From positions 1 through 47,905 of the forward strand of contig JBBHKE010001084.1 of NCBI GenBank assembly GCA_037447655.1: a stretch of DNA of 47,905 nucleotides, read 5' to 3'. This DNA is from Zygnema cylindricum. Its lineage: Eukaryota > Streptophyta > Zygnematophyceae > Zygnematales > Zygnemataceae. Of this stretch, positions 1 through 10,559 are shown in pieces; positions within the stretch are counted from its first letter, which is position 1; each line of letters opens with the position of its first letter. Made by a program: the position numbers and the translations under genes. The notes beneath the pieces are model-generated. The model saw only the letters and a list, made by a program, of their open reading frames with translations. It searched no databases and was not told the DNA's origin.

Positions 1-361
1 TATTATAACGTAAGTTTGTGTTTGGGATAACAACAATAGTGGTAAGTAACTCATTATGTTTTCAACGCTCACAAAAATAGATAAAAAAAAACATAAACCA
101 TGTTTCTAACACAAATTTGAGTTTGCCCTAACAAAGATATTTGTAACAAACAACAATTATTGTTTGCGGTCACAAAAAGAGGTAAAATAAACTTTGAACC
201 ATGTTTATAACACAAGTTTGTGTTTGCGCTAACAACAATAGTGGTAAGAAACTCTTTATATTGTTAACGCTCAAAAAAATAGTAAAAAAAATTATAAACC
301 ATGTTCTAACACAAATTTGAGTTTGTACTATCAAAGATATTTGTAACAAACTGTTATCTGT
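1..361. repeat. Tandem satellite, ~101-bp monomer with ~202-bp higher-order period
   Basis: The motif ACCATGTT..CTAACAC recurs at about 97, 198 and 298, giving a monomer of about 101 bp. Alternate monomers resemble each other more: AAGTTTGTGTTTG followed by AACAACAATAGTGGTAAG occurs at 12 and 214 (period 202), while the intervening monomers read AAATTTGAGTTTG then AAAGATATTTGTAAC. This is a dimeric (A/B) array. It starts before the window and decays near 360. No coding potential seen. Confidence 0.8.
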
Positions 362-2311
362 AGCCTATTTTAGCCATGGATTACTCACGGAAGACACCCA
401 CGGACTACCTCAAAACAGTTGTGTTTCAGACAGTACAAATTACTCCACGGTAAAAAAAATCACCTCAAACAACAACAATATGCAGTACACCATAGACAGT
501 GTAAACTCCTAAAGTTATAGCCAAATCCATTAAGGAATCTAGAAGATATATGCTCCAGAGTTTCCCAAAAACAGTTGACAATGTCTCAAACTAACCATGT
601 AGACTTCCCACATAAATCTACAGAGTTGACAAAATAAATTATACACACACATTTAGTTTGTAGGTCAGGGAATATCTCCACAAATTTTCATACAAAAATA
701 CCAATCAGGGTGATCACACCATCAGGTCAAAGTTGCAGAAAAACAGTTTGCCATTGCTTTGATAAACTTAACAGTGATACTAAAATAAACTAAGTCCTTT
801 TAGTTTTTTCTTCTTGTTCACTACTAAATGTGCGGAGGCATACCAACCGTACGTAATCTACCAGCTACTTAAATTAATGTGAGTATACCTGAATAATTCA
901 AGGTATGTCAGAATAAATAAATCTACACTATTAACTAATACACAAAAAGAGAAACCACTGTTATTACAAATATTTACAAGTACACACAATCTCACAAAAT
1001 CGTATGCTGAGTCACTCAACGAAACTCCTCGAATTTCGTCAAACAATCCGAGACGTCCAAAATGTACATCTTGTGATTTGACGCGATTTCGCGTCCCCAC
1101 TCCATGAAAAATTACGGCTGCCTTTGTCCGCCGTCCGTAGCTTTTATTCGGCACCCTTGATGTCACGCCACATGGTCTCAAAGTCCACTTGACGAAACGA
1201 CGTCAAACCATCCAAATTTGTCCATACTGTAATTACGTACTTTGCCATAAATTACGCCTACCAAATTTAAAGTACACTTGTCAAATAAAATTCTTTGTAC
1301 ACACACATCTTTTTCCATAAATGCCATCGACGCATTATGTTTCGTACGTGCGACATACCATTTCATTCTCTTCGAATATTTTAAGTCGGATCGCTTCGCG
1401 ATCCGCCGTCCATTTCTCCAATGCATTCCATAAATTATGTGCGTTGGTTGCGTCACTCAAATTATTATTTCTTTCGTCGAACTTCAATTATTTTCACTTC
1501 TCCCCCAACTCGAAAATCCATTCGTACAACCACATTAAATTCATTTAATAAATTACGCAAGAAACATGGCCTGCGCACAAAGTGTGTAGTACGCACGAAA
1601 CTAACATTTCAAAAACAACACTCCTCGAAATTTTAGTTTTCCTGCAACCGGAATAAGATATGCAGCGTGTCAAGTGTAATTTTACCTTTTTGTACCTCCA
1701 AATTTACTCCCATTCTTCTTTCGTTCAAATGTCACCAGTGTTTCCGCTGACGTCACCATTGCTCCAGCTGTCTCCTACCATGTCTTCTAAAATCCGTCCT
1801 TCCTAAACAAACCAATTCTTTCACAACTTCTTTTTTAATCTTCAAAAGTAAAACTTTCCTTCTCAAACAATTTCAAAAATTCAAAATGCTAAATTCGAAA
1901 TTCCTCAAAAGATTACTGAATGTCAAAGAGAATTACCTCACTAAAATTATTTTTCAAGATGCTTTCTTTTGACCACTTTTTACACATGTTTCATTCTACG
2001 GTTTATCCTTTGACTTTTACTTCTTTTCTTTGTTTTCTTAATAAATTTTAATATTTCCCCAATTTTCGGACTTTTGTTTTCTTTTCCAATATTATAGACT
2101 TCCTCTCTTACTCCAATTTTCTGAACATTTTTCCTCTCTCCTTCTCTACGTGTATTAATCTCCCCATGCATGTTATTTTCAGTTTCCATTTTCGAATCAC
2201 CTTCACTTCCTTCTACTATTCTCATTTCAATAACCTCTTCCTCTTATAATTCCTTATCATGTTGAATGTCATGGGTATTTAGACTCGGCTCTGATCCACT
2301 CCCACAAGGAG
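362..2311. other. AT-rich intergenic DNA, no supported gene
   Basis: Short open frames occur on both strands but none shows a recognisable domain, and codon use follows the local AT-rich composition. Within it lie a dispersed repeat (787-1000) and an 8-bp-stem perfect hairpin, CGGATCGC-TTC-GCGATCCG, at about 1386-1404. The part next to 2312 may include the end of the element A LTR, whose exact border I could not fix. Confidence 0.5.
787..1000. repeat. Dispersed repeat R1, copy a
   Basis: Related in the same orientation to 38576-38768. Shared blocks include CGGAGGCAT-CCAA-CGTACGT, GTGAGTATACCTG, CAAGG-ATGTCA and TCTACACTA-TAACTAA, with small indels between. It does not match any copia LTR in the window. 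It could be a fragment of an LTR or of a non-autonomous element. Confidence 0.55.
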
Positions 2312-2943
2312 TCACACTTGCACCAGCTGGGATATTCGTCCCTGCAGGAGCAGGTGGAGCACAAGGGCTAATAGGAACACTTGCAGCAGGAGCTAAGCCA
2401 TTATTAGACATGTTAGCAAAAGCAAACCCAAAGAGGAATACCTATCAGACTAGATGAATACTGTAAGATATGTATCTACAAATGAAAGAGGTCTTTCAAC
2501 CAAACAAACATGTACTACAAGCAAATCAAAGATAATAGAGCACAAAACACCTTAAACTACACTTAGTGCTCTCATTTCTTTAAACTCTATGTAGAATGTA
2601 CATTTTGTATAGAATTGATCAATCCTAATTCATCTAAATACTCGAAAGATCTAGAAAACATCTAAAACATATGTACAGGGTTCACTAAACAACTTACAAA
2701 AATCTAAGTGTTTGGACCAGAACTGTCCACGAACAATATCTATAACCTAAAAATCCGGGTGATTCTTATCACGTCCACATTCATTGGGAACCCTACACAC
2801 TAATTTACTTAAAGATAATAATTCGTATAGATACTACACAAAATCTACACTATATTTGGGCAAAATTGAACAGTTGGTATTCCAAAATTATTCTAAGTCC
2901 TAGACTCAAATTTCTAAGACTTACTAAAGCTTACTTTTCAATA
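2312..2943 (-). repeat. 3' LTR of copia relic A
   Basis: On the minus strand the LTR begins TATTGAAAAGTAAGC at 2943, directly after a polypurine tract (CTTAAGGGGAG, 2944-2954). It is homologous over its length to two plus-strand copies at 5885-6755 and 6756-7200. Homology with the first of these ends near 2312; sequence down to about 2285 may still be LTR. An open frame on the plus strand inside it is a by-product of the repeat. Confidence 0.75.
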
Positions 2944-2954
2944 CTCCCCTTAAG
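2944..2954 (-). other. Polypurine tract of relic A
   Basis: CTTAAGGGGAG on the minus strand lies immediately upstream of the 3' LTR start, the position where plus-strand DNA synthesis is primed in LTR retrotransposons. Confidence 0.65.
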
Positions 2955-5884
2955 TTTTAGAAGACTGACTCACTTAGACCACATGTTTTTCTGCAATACT
3001 CCAACTTAGGAGCGGGAAGGGCTTTTGTCAACATGTCCGCAACCATTTTCTCATCAAGCAAATAGCAAAGTTTGACCACTCTTGCGAATACTTTCTCTTG
3101 TACCAAATGTAGCCGAATGTCCATATGCTTACTCTTAAAATGGTGACTTGGGTTTGTGGCTACAGAAATGGCTCCCTAATGGTCGCACCACATTATTTGT
3201 GTTCCGTGTGGTGTAAACCCCAATTCTTGAAGAAATGCCTTAATCCAAAGCAGCTCTTTTAAGGTTGCGCTTGCAGCCATGTATTCGGCTTCCATAGTCG
3301 ATTGTGCCCTGACTTTTTGAATTTTACTACTCCAACTACAAGTTCCACTTCCAATCTGAATGACATACCCAGTTGTAGACTTCCTACTAGGCACATCACC
3401 ATAGCTAGCATCACTCCAAGTATTAATACAACCCTTGTCCCCTCCCAAAGTAAGCCAAAGATTCCTAGTTCCAACAAGATATCTTAAGACCCTTTTTGCT
3501 GCCTCCCAATCTCTCTTTTGTAGATTTTGTAGACTTCTGCTCAACACACCAACACACCAACAGCTGCAGCTATATCGAGCCTAGTGCAATTCATGAAGTA
3601 AATCTGACTTCCTACTACTTGTCTGTAAGGTACTTGGGACATAAATTTTTGCTCTTTTGCACTGAGTTCCTCATCTATTATGACTCCAAACTCATGCTCC
3701 ATTCCTTCAAGTTTTTGCTTATACTCTATAGGAGTTGCACTACCTTTGGCATCAGCCAAGCTTATTTTTTCCAACATGTTTCCTATCCCTTATTTTTGAG
3801 TTAGCTTAATGATTTTCTTTTCTCCATCTCTTTGCTCTTGTATTCCAAGAATGTATTTAGCCTCACCCAAATCTTTCATTTCAAGTTTTGATTTAGAAGC
3901 GTGTTTTACTCTAGCATTTCCTTCTTTGTTCCTACTAATTAGTAGCAAATCATCAACATACACAGCAATGAATATCACCTCATCAAGATTATCACCACAC
4001 ATCACATATACTGAATGATCTGAGCTTATTCTCGTTAACCCTAATCCTGTCAAGAACTCACCTAACTTTCGGTCGACTGCCTTGGGGCCTGTTTTAGGCC
4101 ATACAATGATTTTAAAAGTCTGCACACAAGATTTTCTTTTCCTACTTCCTCATAACCCTCGGGCTGCTTCATATAAATGACCTCATCTAAATCACCATGC
4201 ACAAAGGCAGTTTTGACATCCATTTGGTGGATGTCAAAATCCTCTATGGCAGCTAATGTAAGTAACATGCGGTTAGATGGAAACCTTACAACCGGTAAAA
4301 ATGTATCTTCATAATCTATCCCCTTCTTTTGATTATATCCCTTAGCAACCAAGCAAGCCTTATACTTGTTTATGGTATTATCTGGGTTCAAATTTATTTT
4401 AAACACACATTTACTTCCAATAGCCTTTCTTCGTGGAGGAAGTTCCACCAGATCCCAAATTTGGGCCTCCATGATAGACTTCATTTCCTCATTGAAGGCT
4501 TCTACCCAGTGTTTCTTTTCATTACTCGAAAAAGCTTCTTTCAATGTTAAAGGTTGTTCTATGTGTCTTGAATGAGCAAAGGATGCATTTTCTCCCCTGA
4601 GTCTTGCACTTCAACTATCTCCACCTGGAAATGTTGTCGCTGGTATAGATAGTTGGGTCCTCCTCCTAGATAAATGTGATTTCTTTTGTTATTCAATTTT
4701 CATCTTGAGGTAGAGGAGAGTCTGCAACTCTTTCAGACATAACACTTCCTGTTTCTGGTGGAGAAGATGATTCCAAGTCACTTTGAGCTAATGTAGATGC
4801 ATTTTCTACATTTTTCTTGCAAAACATTGGATATTCATCTAAAAAGATAAATTCAACACTTTGATCTTTCTTTTCATTTGTACGCTAACTAAATAACTCT
4901 ATTCCTTTTCCCTCATCCTTCACTATGATGTTTCTGGCTACCACAACTCTATTTCTCTTAATGTCATATATTTTATAACCCTTGGCATGACCATCATACC
5001 CTAAAAATATACTTGGTATGCCTTTTAGCTCTAATTTCCATTTTTGTCGATCATTATCTAGTACAAATATCTTTCTTTCAAAAAACTTGAAGTGACTTAC
5101 ATCTGGTTTGTGTCCTGTCCACATTTCATAAGGTGTTTTGTCCTTTACTGCCCTTGTTTTTAGCCTATTTCTCACATAAGCGGCATAATTCATAGCCTCT
5201 GCCCAAAAATTTGAAATCTATGTCCATATCAGCCATCATTGTCCTAGCACACTCTGATATGGTCCTATTCATCCTCTCTGAAACACCGTTTTGTTTCGGA
5301 GAATAAGGAACGGTTAGCTGACGTGAGATACCATGCAATATTAGGAATTCTGCAAACTCATTAGAAATGTACTCCCCTCCATTATCAGATGTGAATCCCG
5401 CTATCTATCTCTCATGCAGGTTTTCAACCCAAGCCTTATACTCCTTAAATTTTGAATAAACTTCATCCTTACTTCTCAATAAATTAACTGTAGTTAATCT
5501 ATTATAGTCATCAGTAAATGTAATCATAAACTTAGCACCTCCCACAGATGGATACCTAGATGGGCTCCATACATCTCAATAAATTAGTTCTAGCACCCTG
5601 CTACTTTTATGATCAATTTGCGAAGGGAAAAGCAACTTATGAATTTTCCCATTGCACAACCATCACATACATTTGATGCTGGTTTTTAACTAATTTTTAC
5701 ACCTTCCACCATTTTTTGATTTACCATCTTTTCTAATCTTTCATAATTCACATGTCCTAAACCTTTATGCCATAAATCACAATCACTGATTACACTTGAG
5801 TACATAACATCATTGTCATTATCATTTTGCAAGACTCAACCGATACAAATTGTTTCCTCCAGCAAATCCCTTTGTAGCTATTTT
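2955..5884 (-). pseudogene. Relic A pol: integrase, RT and RNase H
   Basis: Degraded Ty1/copia polyprotein. Integrase shows a zinc-finger remnant (LWHKGLGHVNYERL, then CDGC near 5660-5670) and the C-terminal part around 4885-5193. RT is visible at 3790-4544 with the catalytic AVYVDDLLLIS block near 3940-3975 and a [11 protein letters not shown] block near 4400. RNase H occupies 3000-3547 with SDASYGDVPSRKSTTGY and STMEAEYMAAS. Several stops and frameshifts interrupt it, so it cannot give a full product. It resembles relics B-E in protein sequence far more than element F. Confidence 0.8.
5808..5884. repeat. 77-bp direct repeat, left copy
   Basis: Identical by eye to 7201-7277. It begins CATCATTGTCATTATC and ends GTAGCTATTTT. 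The sequence belongs to relic A (GAG-pre-integrase coding region) and flanks the LTR-LTR insertion, so it behaves as an unusually long target-site duplication. Confidence 0.85.
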
Positions 5885-6020
5885 ATTGAAAAGTAAGCTT
5901 TAGTAAGTCTTAGAAATTTGAGGCTAGGACTTAGAATATTTTTAAAATACCTACTGTTCAATATTGACCAAATTTAGTATCGATTTTCTGTAGTATCTAC
6001 ACGAATTGATATCTTTAAGT

Positions 6021-6262
6021 TAATTTGTTATATTTCCTTGATATCCGAGATTCGACATGTCCCACATTTGGGAAAATTGAGCCGGCCAGGGTTCGAACCT
6101 GGGACCTTTCACTTCAACTACAAACGCACTACAACTATGCCACCAGCTCGATATTGAAACTAGAGGGTCCGTACCCATATATTACAAGCGGCTCGAGAAT
6201 AGAAATTTTCATATTCTACCCCGTATTGGACCGGTTTCACGTGCCAATCCAACATAATTAGT
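6021..6262 (-). mobile_element. 226-bp tRNA-related insertion (SINE- or TRIM-like) with 8-bp duplication
   Basis: Comparison with P2, where TAATTTGT at 6893-6900 runs straight into GTGTAAGG, places an insertion at 6029-6254 flanked by TAATTTGT (6021-6028) and TAATTAGT (6255-6262), an 8-bp duplication with one mismatch. The insert holds a tRNA-like fold on the minus strand (6079-6149) and a TGTCCCACATTTGGG segment. The tRNA part is internal rather than at one end, so a classical SINE is not assured. No poly-A tail and no clear terminal inverted repeat were seen. Confidence 0.6.
6079..6149 (-). other. tRNA-like sequence (degenerate tRNA or SINE module)
   Basis: On the minus strand, GAGCTGG pairs with CCGGCTC as a 7-bp acceptor stem with one G-U pair. 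A D-arm GCA..TGC follows TG. The T-arm CCAGG-TTCGAAC-CCTGG is perfect with a 7-nt loop, and the variable loop is AGGTC. Box B GGTTCGAACC and a box-A-like TGGCATAGTTG are present. The anticodon stem is weak (several G-U pairs) and loop position 33 is not U, so a functional tRNA is unlikely. Confidence 0.65.
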
Positions 6263-6755
6263 GTGTAGGGCCGCCAATGAATGTAGACGTGATAAGAATC
6301 ATCTGGATTTTTAGGGTATAGATATTGTTAGTGGACAATTTTGGTCCAAACACTTAGATTTTTGTCAGTAGGGTGTGTAGTGAACCATGTACATACGTTT
6401 TTGATGTTTTCTAGATCTTTTAGATGTTTTTGAGATCGTTTGAGTATTTAGTTAAACTAGGATTGATCAATTCAATACAGAATTTACATTCTACACATGA
6501 ATTAAGGAAATGAGAGCACTTAGTGCAGTTTAAGGTGTTTTATGCTCTATTGTCTCTAATTTGCTTGTAGTACATGTTTTTTTGGTTGAAATACCTCTTT
6601 CGTTTTGAGTTACATATCTTACACTATAAATCTAGTCTTCTAGGCATTTCTCTATGGGTTTGCTTCCGCTAACATGTCTGATAATGGCTCAGCTCATATT
6701 GCTAGTGCTCCTATTAGCCCTAGTGCTCCACGTGCTACTCTTGGTGCAAGTGTGA

Positions 6756-7200
6756 TATTGAAAAGTAAGCTTTAGTAAGTCTTAGAAATTTGAGTCTAGG
6801 ACTAAGAATATTTTTAGAATACCAATTGTTCAATATTGACCAAATTTAGTGTAGATTTTTTGTAGTATCTACACGAATTGATATCTTTAAGTTAATTTGT
6901 GTGTAAGGCCGCCAATGAATGTAGACGTGATAAGAATCATCTGGATTTTTAGGGTATAGATATTGTAGGTGGACAATTCTGGTCCAAACACTTAGATTTT
7001 TGTCAGTAGGGTGTGTAGTGAACCATGTACATACGTTTTGATGTTTTCTAGATCTTTTAGATGTTTTTAGATCTTTCAAATGTTTTCGAGATCTTTTGAG
7101 TATTTAGTTCAATTAGGATTGATCAATTCAATCCTGAATGTACATTCTACACAAGAATTGAGGAAATGAGAGCACTGAGTGTAGTTTAAGGTGTTTTATG
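6756..7200 (+). repeat. LTR copy P2 (relic-A family), truncated
   Basis: Starts TATTGAAAAGTAAGC directly after P1 and follows the P1 sequence without the 226-bp insert. It stops at GGTGTTTTATG (7200), where the second 77-bp repeat begins. P1 and P2 differ by scattered substitutions, so they did not arise by a very recent duplication. Confidence 0.75.
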
Positions 7201-7277
7201 CATCATTGTCATTATCATTTTGCAAGACTCAACCGATACAAATTGTTTCCTCCAGCAAATCCCTTTGTAGCTATTTT
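7201..7277. repeat. 77-bp direct repeat, right copy
   Basis: Perfect copy of 5808-5884. Relic A coding homology continues from here to about 7400. Confidence 0.85.
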
Positions 7278-7400
7278 CCTATTCTTACTCACTATTTTCT
7301 TTCCATTCTCAAATATAGTTTTAAAACCTTTCTTTTCTACCATTGACGTAGAGAAAAAGTTTCTTTTAAAAACAAAGAGATGCTACTCATCTTCCAAAAC
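7278..7400 (-). pseudogene. Relic A pol, protease end/GAG-pre-integrase segment
   Basis: Minus-strand translation aligns with the segment of element E that follows its protease (NVFSTSLIESKGF in E, NFFSTSMVEKKGF here). Homology begins near 7390-7400 next to the B RNase H, so this is a truncation junction. Confidence 0.6.
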
Positions 7401-8750
7401 CCTTTTCACAGGTTTTCTTCATGTACCCCAATTCTTGCAAGAAAGACTTCACCCACATCAGGTCCTTCACAGCAGAACAAGAGGCCAAGTACTCAGCCTC
7501 CATAGTGGACTGGGCAAAAACCTTTTGTTGCTTGCTGCTCCAACAGCAAGCACCTTCCCCCACATACAATATATACACAGAAGTGCATCTTCTCATAGGT
7601 CCTTCCCCGTAACTGGCATCACTCCAAGTAGTGATGTCAGTGTGCTCCCCTCCAAAACGCAACCATAGATTCCTAGTTCCCACCAGGTACCTCATTACTC
7701 TCTTGGTTGCCTCCAGTCTCTTTACTTGGGATCATTAAGACCCCTACTGAGGACTCCAACTGCTGCAACTATGTCAGGTATAGTATAATTTATAAAGTAA
7801 ATCAAACTTCCTACAGCATGTCTGTAAGGAATAGACTTCATAAACTGCCTCTCTTCTAGACTCATCTGATCATGTAGCATTATCATTCCTCCTTCTACAC
7901 TCCCATCACTTACTTTCTTCAAGTCCATGGGAGTGGTACAATTGTTTGCATTCTCCATCTGAAATTTCTCCAACATATTTCCTATAGCCTCTTTATGAGT
8001 AAGTCTGATTATTCTCTTCCCCCTATCCCTTTCCATTTGAATTCCAATAATATATATTTAGCCTCCCCTAAATCCTTCATGTCAAATCTACTTCTAAGAT
8101 CTTTCTTTAGTCTATTTATCTTCTCCATAGAATTACTCAATATCAGCAAATCATCCACATAAATTGCAATAAAAATCACACCATTCTCATCCTCAAACAT
8201 ATAAATAGAATGTTTATAACTGATCCGAATATACCCCAGAGTGGTAAGAAACTCATCTAGTTTCTTATTTTACTGTTTGGGGGCCTGATTCAATCCATAT
8301 AAGGACTTTATAAGTCTGTAGACTTTGCTTTCCTCTCCTTCCTCTACAAAACCTTTTGGTTGCCGCATGAAGATTTCCTCCTCCAGTTCACCGTTGAGGA
8401 AGGCGGTCTTAATATCCATATGATGAATTTCCATGTCTTCCGCTGCTGCTAAACTAAAGAGAATCCTTACAGATGGGAATCGAACTATCGGGTCAAAGGT
8501 CTCCTCATAATCTATCCCCTCCTTTTGGGTGAACCCCTTTGCCGCTAACCGAGCTTTATATCTCTGAATGGTATTATCTGGGTTCAGATTCAGTTTAAAT
8601 ACCCATTTTCAACCAATAGGTTTTCTATCTGGTGGGCAATCCACCAGCTCCCAAGTATTTGCCTCCATGATTGAAGCCATCTCATCATTTATGGCTCTAA
8701 CCCATCTCTTTTTCTCCGGACTGTCCATTGCCTCCGAGTATGACTGAGGC
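7400..8750 (-). pseudogene. Relic B RT and RNase H
   Basis: RT begins with the block ending ANTWELVDCPPDRKPIG near 8610-8670. The catalytic AIYVDDLLILS is at about 8140-8165 and the AVGSLIYF-type block near 7770-7800. RNase H shows TTWSDASYGEGPMRRC and STMEAEYLASCSAVKDL (7430-7640). Stops and frameshifts occur near 8040, 8265 and 8600. The frame is lost after the LQELGY block near 7415, at the junction with relic A. Confidence 0.8.
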
Positions 8751-10390
8751 TCATCTGGGTGAGAAAGCTTTGTTACCTTGTGAGCAGCCTGTTTTTCTTG
8801 AAGCCTTTTGCTGCTCCTCCGTCCTCCCTCAAAGTCCAAAGCTGGAATGGAGGGAAGTCTTGGATTTCTCCGCACTGTCTCATCAGCTCCCCTATCCATG
8901 GAAACCGGTTCTGACTCCTCTCCCTCTCTCTCCTCAAAGTGTGTAGGAATATGAGGGGATTCTAGTATATCTCCCCTATCTTTTATCTCCCCTTGATCTG
9001 CAATCATGTTTTCACTAGTGTCCCTTTTGGGAAGATCCAAGTTCTCCTCACTCTCGGACTCAAAACTGATTCTGATTTTCTTAGTGTATTTGAAAAGATC
9101 AAAAGACTTCCCTTCATCCATGACAACTAGATGCTTTACCAGAATGATATCTTGTTTAGCTAAGTTATAAACTCTATATCCCTTAACATCCTCGTCATAT
9201 CCCACAAAATATCCCGGTTTCCCTTTAGCATCTAGTCTGTAGTTTTTCTCATCTATGTCAAGACTGTAAACTTGACTACCGAATACTATCAAGTGAGAGA
9301 TATTCGGTTTCCTTCCAACCCATCTCTCATAAGGGGTCATCCCTTTAACAATTGTAGTGAGTACTCTATTCTTAAAGTAGTAAGCACATTTCATGGCTTC
9401 TACCCAAAATCTTCTTCCTATTTTCTTATCTTCCAACATACTACATACGCTATCTCCCAAAGTCCGGTTTAACCTCTCAGCTACCCCATTTTTTTCTGGA
9501 TTATTGGTACAGTTTTTTGATACTACACTCCCTCATCTCTCAAATAGTCCTCAAACTAGTTAGAGGTGTACTCTCCCGAATTATCACTCCTTATTCTCTT
9601 AATGGGGGTTCCATGCAACTACTCACTCCAGGCTTTGTATTCTTTAAAGTACTTTGGTGTTTTATACTTTGTTCTTAAGAAGTAGACTCTAGAATATGTG
9701 GACCAATCATTAGTAATTGTCAGCATATATCTCTTCCCCCTAACCGAAGGTACTCTGGCTGGTCCCCAGATGTCTGTGTGGACCAGATCTAGTACTTTTT
9801 CACCTCTATATGTGGCACTTTTGGGAAAGGGAAGTCTGTGAGCCTTACCTTGGGCACAGCCACTACAATCATCCATCATTTCATTATCCCCAAACTGAAT
9901 GTTTTCTACTACACCCAGGTTCTTCATTTCCCTCAGCATGTCAAAATGCACATCTCCCAAACGCTTATACCAGATCATCAAGCTCGGGACACCACCATAG
10001 TAAGCACTTTTCTTTTCATTAGTCAGGTTAAGTGTAAACATTCCTTGGCTACCCTTAATTGTTGTGAAGTAGATTTCATCTCCATACTTAGCTGTTAAGA
10101 CTCCCGTTTTAGTGAAGGTATCAAAATCCTTGTCATCTAATATAGAGCTAGACACAAGATTCTTACTCAGCTGAGGAATGTAGTGCACATCTAAAAAGGT
10201 GAGAATAGAAGTCTTACCCTCCACTAAGACTTTCAGATCTACCGAGCCCACTAGATTTGTGGTAACTACTCTCCCATCCCCATACTCTATTTCCACAGTA
10301 AGGATCTTTTTTAGCTTAGTGAAGAGGTGCCTGTCAGGACACATATGCATGGATGCACCTGAGTCGATGATCCATCCCTCCTTTGGAGCT
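8750..10390 (-). pseudogene. Relic B protease and integrase
   Basis: A protease active site DSGAS reads on the minus strand near 10355-10375 (WIIDSGASMHMC). Integrase follows: a zinc-finger remnant ending CSGCAQGKAH (about 9850), the first catalytic Asp in VHTDIWGPA (about 9770), then RIRSDNSGEYTS (about 9570) interrupted by stops. The region around the catalytic Glu (about 9480) is frameshifted. The C-terminal domain contains YFVGYDEDVKGYRVYN (about 9180-9220) and an acidic linker before RT. Confidence 0.75.
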
Positions 10391-10559
10391 TCCCAAATGG
10401 CTCTAAGGGCACACTTCTTTTTTTGAGGGATCTCCTTCTCCTCTAGATTCTCGTCAAGAAGAAGCTACCCATCTTCCTCCTCGGAAGATTCGTCCTCCTC
10501 GGTCTCTCCTTTCACTCGTGTTACCACAAGTGTTTTCTTCTTTCCTCTGAGAGAACCAC

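Larger units (their letters stand above)
5885..6755 (+). repeat. LTR copy P1 (relic-A family)
   Basis: Plus-strand LTR homologous to the minus-strand LTR at 2312-2943, starting (T)ATTGAAAAGTAAGC and ending GGTGCAAGTGTGA, where the next LTR copy starts at once. It carries a 226-bp foreign insertion (6029-6254) that the neighbouring copy P2 lacks. Confidence 0.75.
2312..7400 (-). mobile_element. Ty1/copia relic A, 5'-truncated and split
   Basis: Domain order on the minus strand is protease end/GAG-pre-integrase, integrase, reverse transcriptase, RNase H, polypurine tract and 3' LTR, which is the copia order. The 5' LTR, gag and most of the protease are missing: homology starts abruptly near 7400, where it abuts the RNase H of relic B. 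An insertion of two related LTR copies (5885-7200) splits it and is flanked by a 77-bp repeat of A's own sequence. Confidence 0.8.

Noticed and set aside
858-1636. Overlapping short frames on both strands
   Set aside because: No motif, low-complexity AT-rich composition, and partly inside dispersed repeat R1.
2266-2457. Plus-strand 63-codon frame rich in Ala/Gly/Pro
   Set aside because: It lies on the antisense strand of the relic A LTR and has no independent support.
6079-6149. Functional tRNA gene
   Set aside because: Weak anticodon stem and a wrong base at position 33; it sits within a short insertion in an LTR, so a tRNA-derived repeat is more likely.
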